Assembly (NCBI GenBank): GCA_028753945.1
Contig: JAPNXP010000003.1
Coordinates: forward strand, 3,038,001-3,102,000
Length of the DNA stretch: 64,000 bases
Direction: 5' to 3'
Source: Hexactinellida sp. DTS-2022
Taxonomy: Eukaryota; Porifera; Hexactinellida
The notes under the pieces are model-generated. The model saw only the letters and a list, made by a program, of their open reading frames with translations, had not been told where the DNA came from and did no database searches. Of the stretch, positions 1-11,345 are shown piece after piece. A program made the translations under genes and the position numbers. Each line of letters opens with the position of its first letter. Position 1 is the first letter of the stretch.

Positions 1-1252
1 ATGTGCTCCGTTACTAGTAACGGAGTAACGGTAACGGTAACGGTAACGGAAAAAGTAACGGTAACGGGAAAAAAAAGTAACGGTAACGGAAAAAAGTAAC
101 GGTAACGGGAAAAAAAAAGTAACGGTAACGGAAAAAAGTAACGGTAACGGGAAAAAAAAAGTACCGGTAGCGGAAAAAAGTAAAGTAACGGTAACGGAAG
201 AAAAACAGTAACGGTAAAGGAAAAACTAAAGGTAACGGGAGAAAAAAGGATAAGGAAAATTAGTTACCTTTATCTTTAATCAGTCACTCTTACCATTCTA
301 TTACCGTTGCTCTCTTACTGTTCCTACGTTAAACTTTTTCCATTACCATCACTCCGTTACTTTACTTAATTACGGTTATCTTTAATCCGCTACCATTATC
401 CCTAATCTGTTACTCTAACCATTACATTACCGTAACGCTGTTACGGCTACTACGTTACTTATTACATTGCCTTTTCTCCGTTACTCAGTTATTCCGTTAC
501 TCCGTTACTCCGTTATTCCGTTATTCCGTTACTCCGTTACTCCGTTATTCCGTTACTCCGTTACTCCGTTATTCCGTTACTCCGTTACTTTTAGTTAATT
601 ACTTTTATCTTTAATCCGCTACCATTATCCCTAATCTGTTACTCTAACCATTACATTACCGTAACACTGTTACGGCTACTACGTTACTTATTACATTGCC
701 TTTTCTCCGTTACTCAGTTATTCCGTTACTCCGTTATTCCGTTACTCCGTTACTCCGTTACTCCGTTATTTCGTTACTCCGTTACTTTTAGTTAATTACT
801 TTTATCTTTAAATACATTACCGCACTGTTACATCATTATCTTCAGTCCGTTACTTCGTTACTTTTAATCAGTCACCGTCCGTTACATTAAGGTAACGGTA
901 ACTGATTAAAGGTAACGGATTAAACGGTATCGGAAGAAATAAAGGAATCGTAACGGGAGAAAAAATGTAACGTCACGAATGAATTAAATTAACGGTAACG
1001 GAAGAAATAAAGTAAAGGTAACGGAGTAACGGTAACGGAAGAAATAAAGTAAAGGTAACGGAGTAACGGTAACGGAAGAAATACAGTAACGGTAACGGAG
1101 TAACGGTAACGGAAGAAATAAAGTAACGGTAACGGAGTAACGGTAACGGAAGAAATAAAGTAACGGTAACGGAGTAACGGTAACGGAACAAATAAAGTAA
1201 CGGTAACGGAGTAACGGAGTAACGGAAGATTTAGTAACGGAGCACATCACTG
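1..1252. mobile_element. hAT-like non-autonomous element made of GTAACGG repeats
   Basis: The right terminus reads AGTAACGGAGCACATCACTG. Its reverse complement apart from the outermost CAGTG is at bases 1-15, so the element begins about 5 bp before the window. The interior is short reiterations of GTAACGG/GGAAGAAATAAA on one strand (1-250 and 880-1240) and CCGTTACT/CCGTTATT on the other (280-870). A CAGTG terminus is typical of hAT elements. The 8 bp after the end, GTCAAAAC, fit the hAT target pattern nTnnnnAn, but the left copy is outside the window. Reading frames inside are repeat artefacts. It lies in an intron of the integrase gene that follows. Confidence 0.75.
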
Positions 1253-1283
1253 GTCAAAACTATAAAGAAATTCGGTATCTCAC

Positions 1284-3290
1284 CTGTTTGACCTGACTTT
1301 TTTTATCATAGATAACTTTCTGTTTACTTTGCTCCTCAATAATTTTTTCTTGGGCAAGCTCTCTGGAGTTCTTTCTTTCCGCCTCTATCTGATTAATACA
1401 TTCACCATCGGTTGGCATGGGGGGGTCAAATGTATCAATGATTGTGATATTTTGAGAGATATCTGGAAATTCTATCTCAACATCAGAATTTTGTGGTGTT
1501 GCTTCATCTAAGTTGATGTTCTCTTGTAAAGAAAGACATTCAGACTGATTGTTTGTATTAAGATATTCCAAGAAATATTCTGTCTCACATTCACGTCCAA
1601 ACATCAGAAAAAATGGAGTGTAACCAGTGGACCGTTTAATAGCAGTATTTGCAGCTAATGTTGTAATTTGCAGCTAATGTTGTAATTTGCAGCTTAGAAA
1701 GCCAACCTTCACCAGTTTCTTCTCTCAGTTTATCAGTTTTTCTAAAGTACATATAAGTAATCTAATTTATTCAATATGTTGTTAACGTTTATAAGGAATT
1801 AACATTTTAACTAAACGTTTGACTCACACTTTCAAAATCTTGTTATGTGATTCTACCAGCCCGTTACTCTGAGGGTGGTAAGCGGCTGTTGATCTGTTAT
1901 CGATTTTAAGCTGACGGTGCAAGTCTTGAAATTCCTGAAAAATGTAAACAATATGGAACACTTAGGCGGTGCAAAGGAACATTTCGATAACATTTCCTTT
2001 GTTTGATCATCTTAATACGACATCACTTAGTAGATTTGTAGTCATCGCCAAATAAATTGTATGATGAGAAACAATTTACATGTCATAGGCATCATTACCA
2101 TCAGAAGTATAATACAATAGAAATGAAACCAAATAACATCAATTACATACCCGACTTGTGAATTCCTTCCCTTGATCGTGTTGTATTACTTTTGGAGTGC
2201 CAAATACCAGGTATATATCGAGCAGTTGGTCTAGAACTTCTCTAGTTGTTTTTGACCTGAGGGGCCTTGTAACGACAAACTTTGATAGGTAACATACGAC
2301 AACTAAGATATGTTGATATTCTTCCTCTGTCTTTGGCATGTTACAAATTAGGTCAATACCAATATGACTCCATGGGGCATCAGGTGGTGGTATAGGATGT
2401 AGCTCGCGCTGAGGCTGTCGTGGAATTGCAGCTGTTACTTGACATATGTGACACTGTTGTACCTAGAGCATAAATCTTAATTAGTTTAAATAGTAATTAA
2501 TCCATGTTTGGTTGAAAAATACGCGCTCTAGATGTACTATTTATGAACAATGTCCAGTTTTCAAGCATTTTTAGCATATAAATACATTCTACTTGTTACA
2601 GTATTCTATAAAACTGTGTGTTATAAATAAACTGAAACAAAATTAGAAATGTAATGAAAGAAACCTTTTTGGAAACGAACGAATATTTGTTCAATCATTT
2701 TGAACAAATATTCGAATATTCGGTATATTCGTTTCAGCCCTAGTAATAATGCACAACGTATTTGCAAAATATTCAAATGTAAGTACACATATTCTAATCC
2801 AACTCACATATCTTCGGATATCTTGAGTCAATCTGGGCCAAAAATATTTTCTTTGGATTGCGTTACTAGTGGTGTTTATTCCGGGATGTGCTGCTTTATC
2901 GTGAAATCGTGTTATAATAGATTTCACTTCATTTAGCGTGGGAACTTCAAGATATTCTTCCCTACCATCAGACAAACTTAGCGTCTACAAATAGTTACTC
3001 AATAAATAAATAAGAGCTTCCTTATACAAGTAGACCGATACAAGTAGAAAAATTGCAACGGACGAGATGATAAACAAACTAAACATTTAAAAGTCGAAAA
3101 TAATCTTATAATATTAAGATTAATCTCACCTTGTACAGCTTTTCTCTTTCACTTCGGTCAATGCGGTATGGATCACACTTCCTTCGAAATTTTTCTTTGA
3201 ATGGGAAGGAACCTTACTGTTCAATACAGTATTCGGATAATCACCACAAATCAGATACGTGCAGATAGCCTTATATTCTTCTTCATTCAT
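1284..3290 (-). pseudogene. intron-bearing Ginger/KRBA2-like integrase gene, broken
   Basis: This encodes a retroviral-type integrase in five visible exons: 3130-3290, 2808-2984, 2151-2462, 1828-1934 and 1284-1741. Introns start GTGAGA, GTGAGT, GTATGT and GTGAGT and end TTGTAG, CTCTAG, TTTCAG and TTTAG; a fifth donor, GTGAGA, sits at 1278-1283. Exon 2 has the zinc-finger histidines (FHDKAAHPGI) and exon 3 the cysteines (CHIC). The catalytic triad is Asp in GIDLI, Asp in QHDQGKEF and Glu in GLVESHNK. Exon 5 has the motif TGYTPFFLMFGRE. Two lesions are visible: a 19-bp tandem duplication near 1655-1695, which shifts the frame, and a frame change in exon 1 near 3215-3225. Introns are unlike an LTR element and fit Ginger-type DNA transposons or a KRBA2-like domesticated gene; which of these is unresolved. 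An A/T-rich palindrome at about 2655-2744, ending in CAGCCCTA, sits in intron 2 and may be an hAT remnant. Confidence 0.8.
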
Positions 3291-3365
3291 TAGTCTAGGA
3301 GTTTTGACTATACATAATATTATATATACACTGAGGTTGAATGTAAGTAATAGCTATTGTTTCAG

Positions 3366-3497
3366 TCGAAATATCACGGCAAGTGATGTTCCCTAGTCCA
3401 TTAATACATTTGAGTCGAAATATCACGTCAAGTGATGATCCCTAGTCCATTAATACATTTGAGTCGAAATATCATGTGAGTCAAGATATCACGAAAC
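3366..3497. repeat. tandem repeat, unit about 55 bp
   Basis: Two and a half copies of a unit containing TCGAAATATCACG, AGTGATG, CCCTAGTCCATTAATACATT. It directly precedes the left arm of the large palindrome. No coding content is seen. Confidence 0.6.
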
Positions 3498-5240
3498 AGG
3501 CCTAAACAGTATTGTTCCCTATTGATATCCCGTAATCCGCTAATGCTAGACACAGAAAATGTATTATTGTCGTATAGGAAGTCATATTTTGGGAGTCCAA
3601 CGGTCATATTGGTTTATCGAAAATATTTGTGGAATGTAAGTTATGCGATGTTCACACCTTTCCATATATGGTAATATTGTTAAAATCTCGAGATCACTTA
3701 ACTTTATGCATGTGAAATGTATCATTTTCGTACAAGAAATCATATTTTGGGAGTCCAACGGTCATATTGGTTTATTCGAAAAAATGTGTGGAATGTAAGT
3801 TATTCGATTCATAACTTTCCATATATGGTAATATTGTTAAAATCTCGAGATTAATTAACTTTATCCATATGAAATTTATTATTGGCGAATGGGAAATGGG
3901 AATTCATATTTAGCGACTCAGTAGATCACATTGATTTGCCTAAGGCGTTCCCCTTAGCCTATATTATTATTTGGCACTCTCCACAGGAGGATTGCCCCGA
4001 CCCTGTTTTGTAGTTTAGCTAATTCTTACCTATCAGATATCTGTCATTATGTTGTTTATTAAAAAATCTTGATAAGTTTCTTTCAAATCTATATTTAAAT
4101 CAATGTTGTCCAATAAAATTTATTAAGTGGTGATGAGAAATGGATTTAGGACTACATATTCTGATAAAATAAAATAAATTTAATACTTTGACATTAATTT
4201 CCCAATAACTCTGCTGTTATTCAACAGACCGGCTAACTGGTTAATAAAATCTCTAACCGTTAACCGATGTCAGCTCCGGTTAACCGGTTTACCGAATCCA
4301 GCCTTGACAGAATAAAAAGGAACCTAAAGCACGAAATGTATCAGTTAATATACTTATGCAGTTATACTTTATACACCTGAGTCTTATTCTGTAGTATAAT
4401 CAAATTTAATAAAGGATTTATTGTATTGAGTAGGACGGGCGGTTAACCGGGTAACTGTGGCGAGAAATCGAATTGTAACCGTACCTCAGATCGGTTAGCC
4501 AACCCCACCCTTGTTAATTTGTGACTAATCCTAACGATTATGATAAATAAATTCAGATAATAAATATTCCCATACGGGCCATACATAATCCCATACTCTG
4601 AATTTATTTATCATAATCATTAGGATTAGTCAGGATAAAAAGGAATAGATTTGAAAGAAACTTATCAAGATTTTTTAATAAACAACATAATGACAGATAT
4701 CTGATAGGTAAGAATTAGCTAAACTACAAAACAGGGACGGGGCAATCCTCCTGTGGAGAGTGCCAAATAATAATATAGGCTAAGGGGAACGCCTTAGGCA
4801 AATCAATGTGATCTACTGAGTCCCTAAATATGAATTCCCATTTCCCATTGGCCAATAATAAATTTCATATGGATAAAGTAAAGTAATCTCGAGATTTCAA
4901 CAATATTACCATATATGGAAAGTTATGAATCGAATAACTTACATTCCACACATTGTTTCGAATAAACCAATATGACCGTTGGACTCCCAAAATATGATTT
5001 CCTGTACGAAAATGATACATTTCACATGCATAAAGTTAAGTAATCTCGAGATTTTAACAATATTACCATATATGGAAAGGTGTGAACATCGCATAACTTA
5101 CATTCCACAAATATTTTCGATAAACCAATATGACCGTTGGACTCCCAAAATATGACTTCCTATACGACATTAATACATTTTCTGTGTCTAGCATTAGCGG
5201 ATTACGGGATATCAATAGGAAACAATACTGTTTTAGGCCT
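3498..5240. repeat. R1: long inverted repeat with arms of about 580 bp
   Basis: The left arm begins AGGCCTAAACAGTATTG at 3498 and runs to about 4090. The right arm, about 4650-5240, is its near-perfect reverse complement and ends TTTTAGGCCT. Each arm holds two tandem versions of a block with CATATTTTGGGAGTCCAACG. The central 560 bp contains a smaller palindrome at 4524-4637. Partial copies occur at 54859-54932 and 63783-64000, so this is a dispersed, foldback-type family. No transposase is seen. Confidence 0.75.
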
Positions 5241-6330
5241 ACGCGTGACCTTCGATATATAAGGCCTGAGTGCTGGTTTGAACCATGGATTACTTAAAGT
5301 GCATTGAAAAATGGAGAATTGTTCTTTATCCCAATAATTAGCAATGATAGAGCTGAAAAGTGTATTATAACTATATAGGAATATGGTACCCAGGTATACA
5401 TAGCACTCTCCAGAATTGTGATATGTCATCATCTGATGACGTAATGGTAATTTTGGTTGCGAATTATCTTGTTTTTCTAGCATACTTTTAACATAGTTAA
5501 ACGCGTTATAAATGTTCAAAATTGGAACATGGTCATACCCATAACTAGTTGAAAAAAATATATCGAAATTATAAATGGAATGTTGACACATTCCTCGGTT
5601 GCCATGGAAATGTATATTTCCTAAAATGTGTCATAACTCAAAAACTATGAATGTTATGTAAACTAGGCTGGTACTGATCTGTCCGGAATAGGTAACTTCC
5701 TATTCATTGATAATACATTTAATATGCCTAACTTCAATAACTTTTGAGATCATGACATAATTAACACTTAATTCATTATTAGGTAATGACTCACTATCTC
5801 AAAGATGATTGAAGTTAGGCATATAAAATGTATTATCAATGAATAGGAAGTTACCTATTCCGGACAGATCAGTACCAGCCTAGTTTACATAACATTCATA
5901 GTTTTTGAGTTATGACACATTTTAGGAAATATACATTTCCATGGCAACCGAGGAATGTGTCAACATTCCATTTATAATTTCGATATATTTTTTTCAACTA
6001 GTTATGGGTATAACCATGTTCCAATTTTGAACATTTATAACGCGTTTAACTATGTTAAAAGTATGCTAGAAAAACAAGATAATTCGCAACCAAAATTACC
6101 ATTACGTCATCAGATGATGACATATCACAATTCTGGAGAGTGCTATGTATACCTGGGTACCATATTCCTATATAGTTATAATACACTTTTCAGCTCTATC
6201 ATTGCTAATTATTGGGATAAAGAACAATTCTCCATTTTTCAATGCACTTTAAGTAATCCATGGTACACAAATTTTCGCTTAGCACTCAGGCCTTATATAT
6301 CGAAGGTCACGGCCTACGCTAATTTTACCG
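5241..6330. repeat. R2: foldback repeat with arms of about 500 bp
   Basis: The left arm starts CGTGACCTTCGATATATAAG near 5245. The right arm, about 5780-6315, is its reverse complement. The two 130-residue reading frames on opposite strands are the same arm read twice, not genes. It abuts R1. Related arms are at 7210-7560, 11030-11345, 35830-36590 and 59127-59275. Confidence 0.75.
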
Positions 6331-6399
6331 TAAAACGAAGTTTACAGTCCCTATATTAAAGAAGTCCCTGGTTTAACTTATAGAGACGGTTCCAATTAG

Positions 6400-7160
6400 A
6401 TTATTACTGTGCCGACTATACTATAGTATAATGGCCCAGTATTGGTCTTAGTGCTTTGGTTAGTAATTATTATTATTACTGTGCCGACTATACTATAGTA
6501 TAGTTGCCCAGTATTGGAATCACTGCCTTTATTATTATTACTGTGCCGACTATACTTTAGTATAGTGGCCCAGTATTGGAATCACTGCCTAAATTATTTT
6601 TATTTTTATTATTTCTCCGTAGCAGGTGCCCTGGCCACACCTGTATACATTAAGGGCTGAAATTTGGCATGTAGTTGCGAAGTGACCGTCTAATTTGCAC
6701 CTGGGGTTACGATTTTTGATTAACAAATTTTGGACACATCTTTAACACCTTTCAAAAGTTGTCTGATCCATAACTCAAAAGATGTTTTACTAAACCCCCA
6801 AATTATATTTCATATTTGGATTCACCATAAAATTCTGCGTCTGATGGGAGAAGAAAATTTTCAATAAAGGGTTTAATTTCTGCCATAAATGGGGGTTGAA
6901 ATTTCTTTGTCTACTCACACTTCAATTTCTGTAAAACTGTGAAACAATGCTAAAATAAAGAACTAATAATATAATTTATTATCAATACATAATGAATGAA
7001 TAGCATTAAACTCAACATGGTTTATGATAGAAACAAACTTCAAATTTATCTACCGTTCCTTGTGACTAGGACCAATTAACAAATGGTTCTTGACAACTTG
7101 AGGCGTTGATGACTTAGAGAAAAAAAATCCAAAATTGCAGCCTGTGCCGACAGTGTATTA
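6400..7160. repeat. R3 repeat family, copy 1
   Basis: Three tandem copies of a 60-bp block (ACTGTGCCGACTATACTATA... CAGTATTGGAATCACTGCCT) at 6405-6590 lead into the family body, which includes CACCTGGGGTTACGATTT and CCAAAATTGCAGCC. The same body recurs at 11.3-17.6 kb and 62.4-63.8 kb. It is a non-coding dispersed element. Confidence 0.65.
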
Positions 7161-7199
7161 CCATATAAAGAATTAAGTGCTAATAATCTCATTATCTCA

Positions 7200-7570
7200 A
7201 AAATTATTGAAGTTAGGCCTAGAAAATGTATTATCAATGAATAGGAAGTTATCAATTGCGGATAGATCAGTACTAGCATAGTTTACATAAAATAGATAGT
7301 TTTTGAGTTATGGCTCATTTTAAGAAATATGCATTTCCCTGGCAACCGAGGAATGTGTCAACATTCCATTTATAGCTTCGATATATTTCATTCAACTAGT
7401 TATGGACATCCTCATGTTCCAATTTTGAACAATTATAACGCGTTTAACTATGTTAAAAGCAGGCTATAAAAACACGATACATCCCACGAAAAAATATCTA
7501 TTACCATAGCCTACTTTACATAAGGCCTAACAGTAAACTACGAATTTGGTACCATGGATGCGGTCGAAGA
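7200..7570. repeat. R2 arm, partial diverged copy
   Basis: Contains GCCTAGAAAATGTATTATC, GGCAACCGAGGAATGTGTC and ACGCGTTTAACTATGTTAAA, matching the 5.8-6.1 kb arm with substitutions. Only one arm is present. Confidence 0.6.
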
Positions 7571-7738
7571 TGGGGAATTTTAAGTAACCACTATATTCTG
7601 CCATGATTTAATCATTTACAATAAACCATAATATTTGAATATGAGTTGCATTATATGATATCCAACATGAAATTTTAGTTGTTTGTTTCTTATACTAATT
7701 TTTCTAATCACTTTTCAACATTCCCACTCACATACTAA

Positions 7739-8043
7739 TCTATATTATTAAGAGAGCTTGGTCCATCCGTCCGTCTGTCCGTCCGCCCCTGTAACTCTTT
7801 GCTACATTACCCGATCCTGACGAAATAAATATCACTCGAAAGCTCTCCCAAGGGAGACCTCGGGAAATATACGGGGTTCCACAAAAAGGTGTTAGTTCCA
7901 TAATTACACAGCATTTTGTTTTTTGTACTAATATGCATGTATATGCCTATTGTTAAAGGTCTAATCCTATTGGTTACTGCTAACTAGGATATTACCTATT
8001 TATGCCGACTAATTCGTCGCAAGGCGACGGGTCACTTGGATAG
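7739..8043 (+). mobile_element. short Helitron-like element
   Basis: Begins TCTATATTATTAAGAGAGC after an A, a typical Helitron 5' end. The 3' side has a perfect hairpin, CGTCGC-AAG-GCGACG, about 12 bp before a terminal ATAG (degenerate CTRR) followed by T. It contains a GTCC/GTCT-rich stretch and no coding capacity. Confidence 0.55.
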
Positions 8044-8097
8044 TTAGTAATTATGTAAGAGTAACTATAATCCAGAAGATCGTATTCCTGTATTCAG

Positions 8098-10785
8098 AAT
8101 GCCTCAACAGTCGGCTGAACTAAGAGAGTCTTGGCTTCGAGCTCTGCATAGGGAAGATGTAGATAATCTTAATATTGTTTTTGTATGCGTGAAACAATTT
8201 AGAGAAGAGGATATTGAGTACACCCACAAAGTTCCTAACAGAGATGGAACTTACCACAAGCTTCCACGCAAAAATCCCAATTTAAAAGATTGGACAGTAC
8301 CAGTTTACTTACCAGGTTGTCCAATGTCCAGTGATGGATCTAGACTTTCACCTCAGGGGGGGGTTAACGAAGTCCAATTGAAGTCAGGGGGGGGGGGGTA
8401 ATTTACATTTCGCTATAGTTAATTAAACCCCCCCCCCCTGAGAGGGGGGTCAGAAAAAATCTCAGGGGGATCTTTTTTCTCAAAAAATAATTTCAGGGGG
8501 GGGCTAACCCCCCCCTGAGGGGGGGTATAGATGAAACCCTGAGGTTGTCCATCATACTACTCTGCACAGTCTACTACAAAACGCATACGTCTTTCCATTG
8601 ATTCGAAAGAAGGTGAACTACTCCAGCAGGATGTAGCACTTAGCTTAAACATCACAGACTGAAGAGAAGGAGAAGTATTTGGACACACTTTTCAGGATTT
8701 GAAAGTGAAGTTAACTTTTATTTCTTTACCGAATTGGTCATTATGGTTTCCGAATAGCAGAGTCTAATTTTTATGCGTCCTCACTTGCTGAATTCAATAT
8801 TTTGGTCGATGTTTACGTGATAGTTGAATCCGATTTGTCTATAAAAGCATTTTATAACGGTGGTGTTATCCTCTCTCTGCTCTATAAGTGATACTCGACT
8901 GCTTGAGTCAATTTTAGGTGAAATTTATGAATTTTCTCACCAGCCTAGCTCCTCTAAATACCTCTAATATCGAATGTACAAACGCTACCCTTATTTCTAT
9001 GGCAATGGAGCATATACAACAAGCAATTGAGAAAGTTCCTACTTCTGATGAATTTATCGAATGTCCAGAGCTTTCTAGACCTCAATTCATTATGTGTCAG
9101 CTAGAAAATAGCCACATTCCTATAAACAGGCGCAGATATAATTTGATCAGTCAAATTTTGGCACTTTAAACGCATCTGATAGCTGATTTCGCCAGCTTGC
9201 TACAAGTATCTCCAGACTTTACCTTGTTTATCTCTTCCACACTTCCATACCTTAGAAAATGTTATCACTCTTTTGGACTTCAAAATGATGAATTCTTCTC
9301 TTTTCTTAAACAAGTGACTAATTATTTTCCTACTGAACAAAAGCATGTCATTATCCAGAAATACACATCAAATCGGACATATCTTACAAAGGAGGAAAAC
9401 TAATTGTTTCTAATCTAAATCCTGATGATCCAACCAAAACAGTATTTGCTATCATGGTATCTAGTCTTCATAAAAAATGGCCTGTATTGTCCGTTTATTG
9501 CCATGCGCGGTAATTTCTGCTGAAAAGATATTTTCTGTTATACAATCTTGTATTGAAGATATTGAACTTTGTGGAATACTGGTTCAGGTAATTGCAACTG
9601 ATTACACTACACGACAAATATTTTTTTTTGAAATGTACCCTTGGAAGTTTAAGTTGTTTTTAACTGGATTTCATGCCCTAATTTCAAATTTCAACTCAGA
9701 TCTTCTCTATCACGTCAATTTCTTTAGATAGCAACATGATCATATTAAATACATTTATGAATTTCCTACTTTTTTAGAATATAAAATACAAGTTGAAAAT
9801 ATTCTATGCAATCAAAATCCAGGCCACTATGTAAGAAACAATGCTAAAGCAAACAAGTAAGTGAATATAATAACGTAAGTGAATATAATATAAAATATTA
9901 TAATAAATTATTTTCAAAATCATGATGTGATGGAAAGGATTGGACTTCAGATTCGGACTCAGAGGAGATGAATTACCAATAAAAATTTCCTCGATACTAG
10001 CGTACCAAATATTTGTTGTCCAGTGTTACTAACCTCTAAATGTGAAACTCTTCAAATTGTTTCCCCTGTTGGTAAGCTAGAGATTTGAGTACCTCATCCT
10101 TATGAAATCAACAGACAACTTTTTCTTGCATTTGATTTTGTCCACATTCTAAAAACGATTCGAAATAATTGGCTCAATCAAATATCTGACAGCAAAACTT
10201 TCGTTTATCCTGATTTACACAATTTTCATACAGATTACTGTTCCTTTCCTTTGAGATTATGTTCAGCTTCTTTTTGGGATGTCAGAGTCCTTTACAATTC
10301 AGAGAAAATTTAGCCAAACTTTGAAATCTTGTTACCCTTCTATTCTAGAGCTCCACAATGTCACACTTGTCTTAAAAGTTATTTAGGAATCAACAGTAGC
10401 TGCTTTAGCTGTTCAAAATGACCTGCGTTGTCTAGAATTACAAACTGATACGTAGGATTTTATCCAAATTCTTCTGATCGCTCTGGAAAATGTTCAATTA
10501 AACATTCCAAATAAGCATGTCCGTTTAAAAGCTGAATTCTCTAGCCCATTTGTGGGTAATGACGATCGCTTTTCTTTTTTGAGGGAGTTGTCTATTGGTT
10601 AGAACTTAGAAGCCTGGAGATAACAGCCTGGAAAGGAAGGAAAATTATGTCTCCAAACTTTTACAATCTTTAAACATGCTTGTGTAACTAACCATCTGGT
10701 AGAAAATTGTGGATTTTCTTATCTCTTAATATTTTTCTTACAGACAGGCCCACTAGAGCACCATTTCGGTCTGCATCGTTTAGTG
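8098..10785 (+). pseudogene. P-element-type THAP transposase, decayed
   Basis: A P-element cut-and-paste transposase relic. The N-terminus is THAP-like (ESWLRALHRED, then VCVKQF where the zinc histidine is replaced by Gln, then AVP-box-like TVPVYLPGCP). It resumes after an inserted MITE as SYYSAQSTTKRIRLSIDSK. Downstream are the helix-turn-helix region (SPACYKYLQ, LSLPHFHTL, near 9190-9260), the RNase-H-like core (SYKGGKLIVSNLNPDDPTKT at about 9380-9450, then VRLLPCAVISAEKI), the GTP-binding insertion (FDFVHILKTIRNNWLNQ at about 10125-10185) and the C-terminal QTGPLEHHFGLHRLV (10742-10786). Stops and frameshifts lie between the blocks. Terminal repeats were not resolved. The family call is strong and the gene is dead. 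Confidence 0.85.
8322..8541. mobile_element. hAT-like MITE inside the THAP domain
   Basis: The 220-bp insertion is flanked by AGGTTGTC on both sides, and removing it rejoins the THAP reading frame. The right end (reverse complement) is CAGGGTTTCATCTATACC. The left end is a diverged version with ATCTA and CCTCAGGGGGGG. The interior is long G and C runs. The right end matches the ends of the element at 56478-56661. Confidence 0.7.
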
Positions 10786-10789
10786 TAGT

Positions 10790-11029
10790 GATTCTAGTAT
10801 AATGTGTATTATTGTATCTTGTTTAAGAAAATGTATAATACATTAATGTATGTTTTCTACTTAACTATTATATAGATGTACACTAAATTAATATTTATTG
10901 TCCAGTCCAATAATTAGTGATATTAGCTAATTCATACAAGGAAGGGGTATACGACAGTATTTTTATTTACAATGGACACAAAATACTTAAAATAAATATA
11001 GCCACTTAGTTTATCAATAATTCAGCTTG
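10790..11029. other. no recognisable feature
   Basis: AT-rich sequence after the P-element relic; nothing supported on either strand. Confidence 0.5.
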
Positions 11030-11345
11030 CAATCGACTTAATTTAGAATTTACGAATCCATTTTCGACCGCATCCATGGTCCAAAATTATCAAGTTACTG
11101 TGGGGCATTATGTATAGTAGGCTATGCTATTACGTAATCAAATGGTGATATATCACTATTCTAAAGTGTGTTAAGTATGCCTTGATATCATGTTCCTAAC
11201 TTCTTATTCAATTATAATGCATTTCTCAGGTCTGTCATTACTAGCTATTGAGATAAAGATATGTTAGCTAATAATCAATGGCCTTCAAGTATTCCATGGT
11301 CCAGCAAAATCTACTCAGTAGTAAGACCTTATATAACGAAGGTCA
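11030..11345. repeat. R2 arm, diverged copy
   Basis: Contains the Y-shaped set of R2 landmarks in order: GCATCCATGG, TCTGTCATTACTAGCTATTG, ATTCCATGGTCC and the terminus CCTTATATAACGAAGGTCACG. It passes directly into R3. Confidence 0.55.

Noticed and set aside
973..1250. Overlapping minus-strand frames rich in Tyr, Arg and Val
   Set aside because: They are translations of the GTAACGG array in two phases.
1..1252. Telomere-like or subtelomeric repeat
   Set aside because: The array changes strand, has inverted ends of hAT type and is flanked by a gene; the unit is not a known telomere repeat.
5202..6359. Pair of near-identical 130-residue proteins on opposite strands
   Set aside because: They are the two arms of a palindrome; no family resemblance, and other copies of the arm do not keep the frame.
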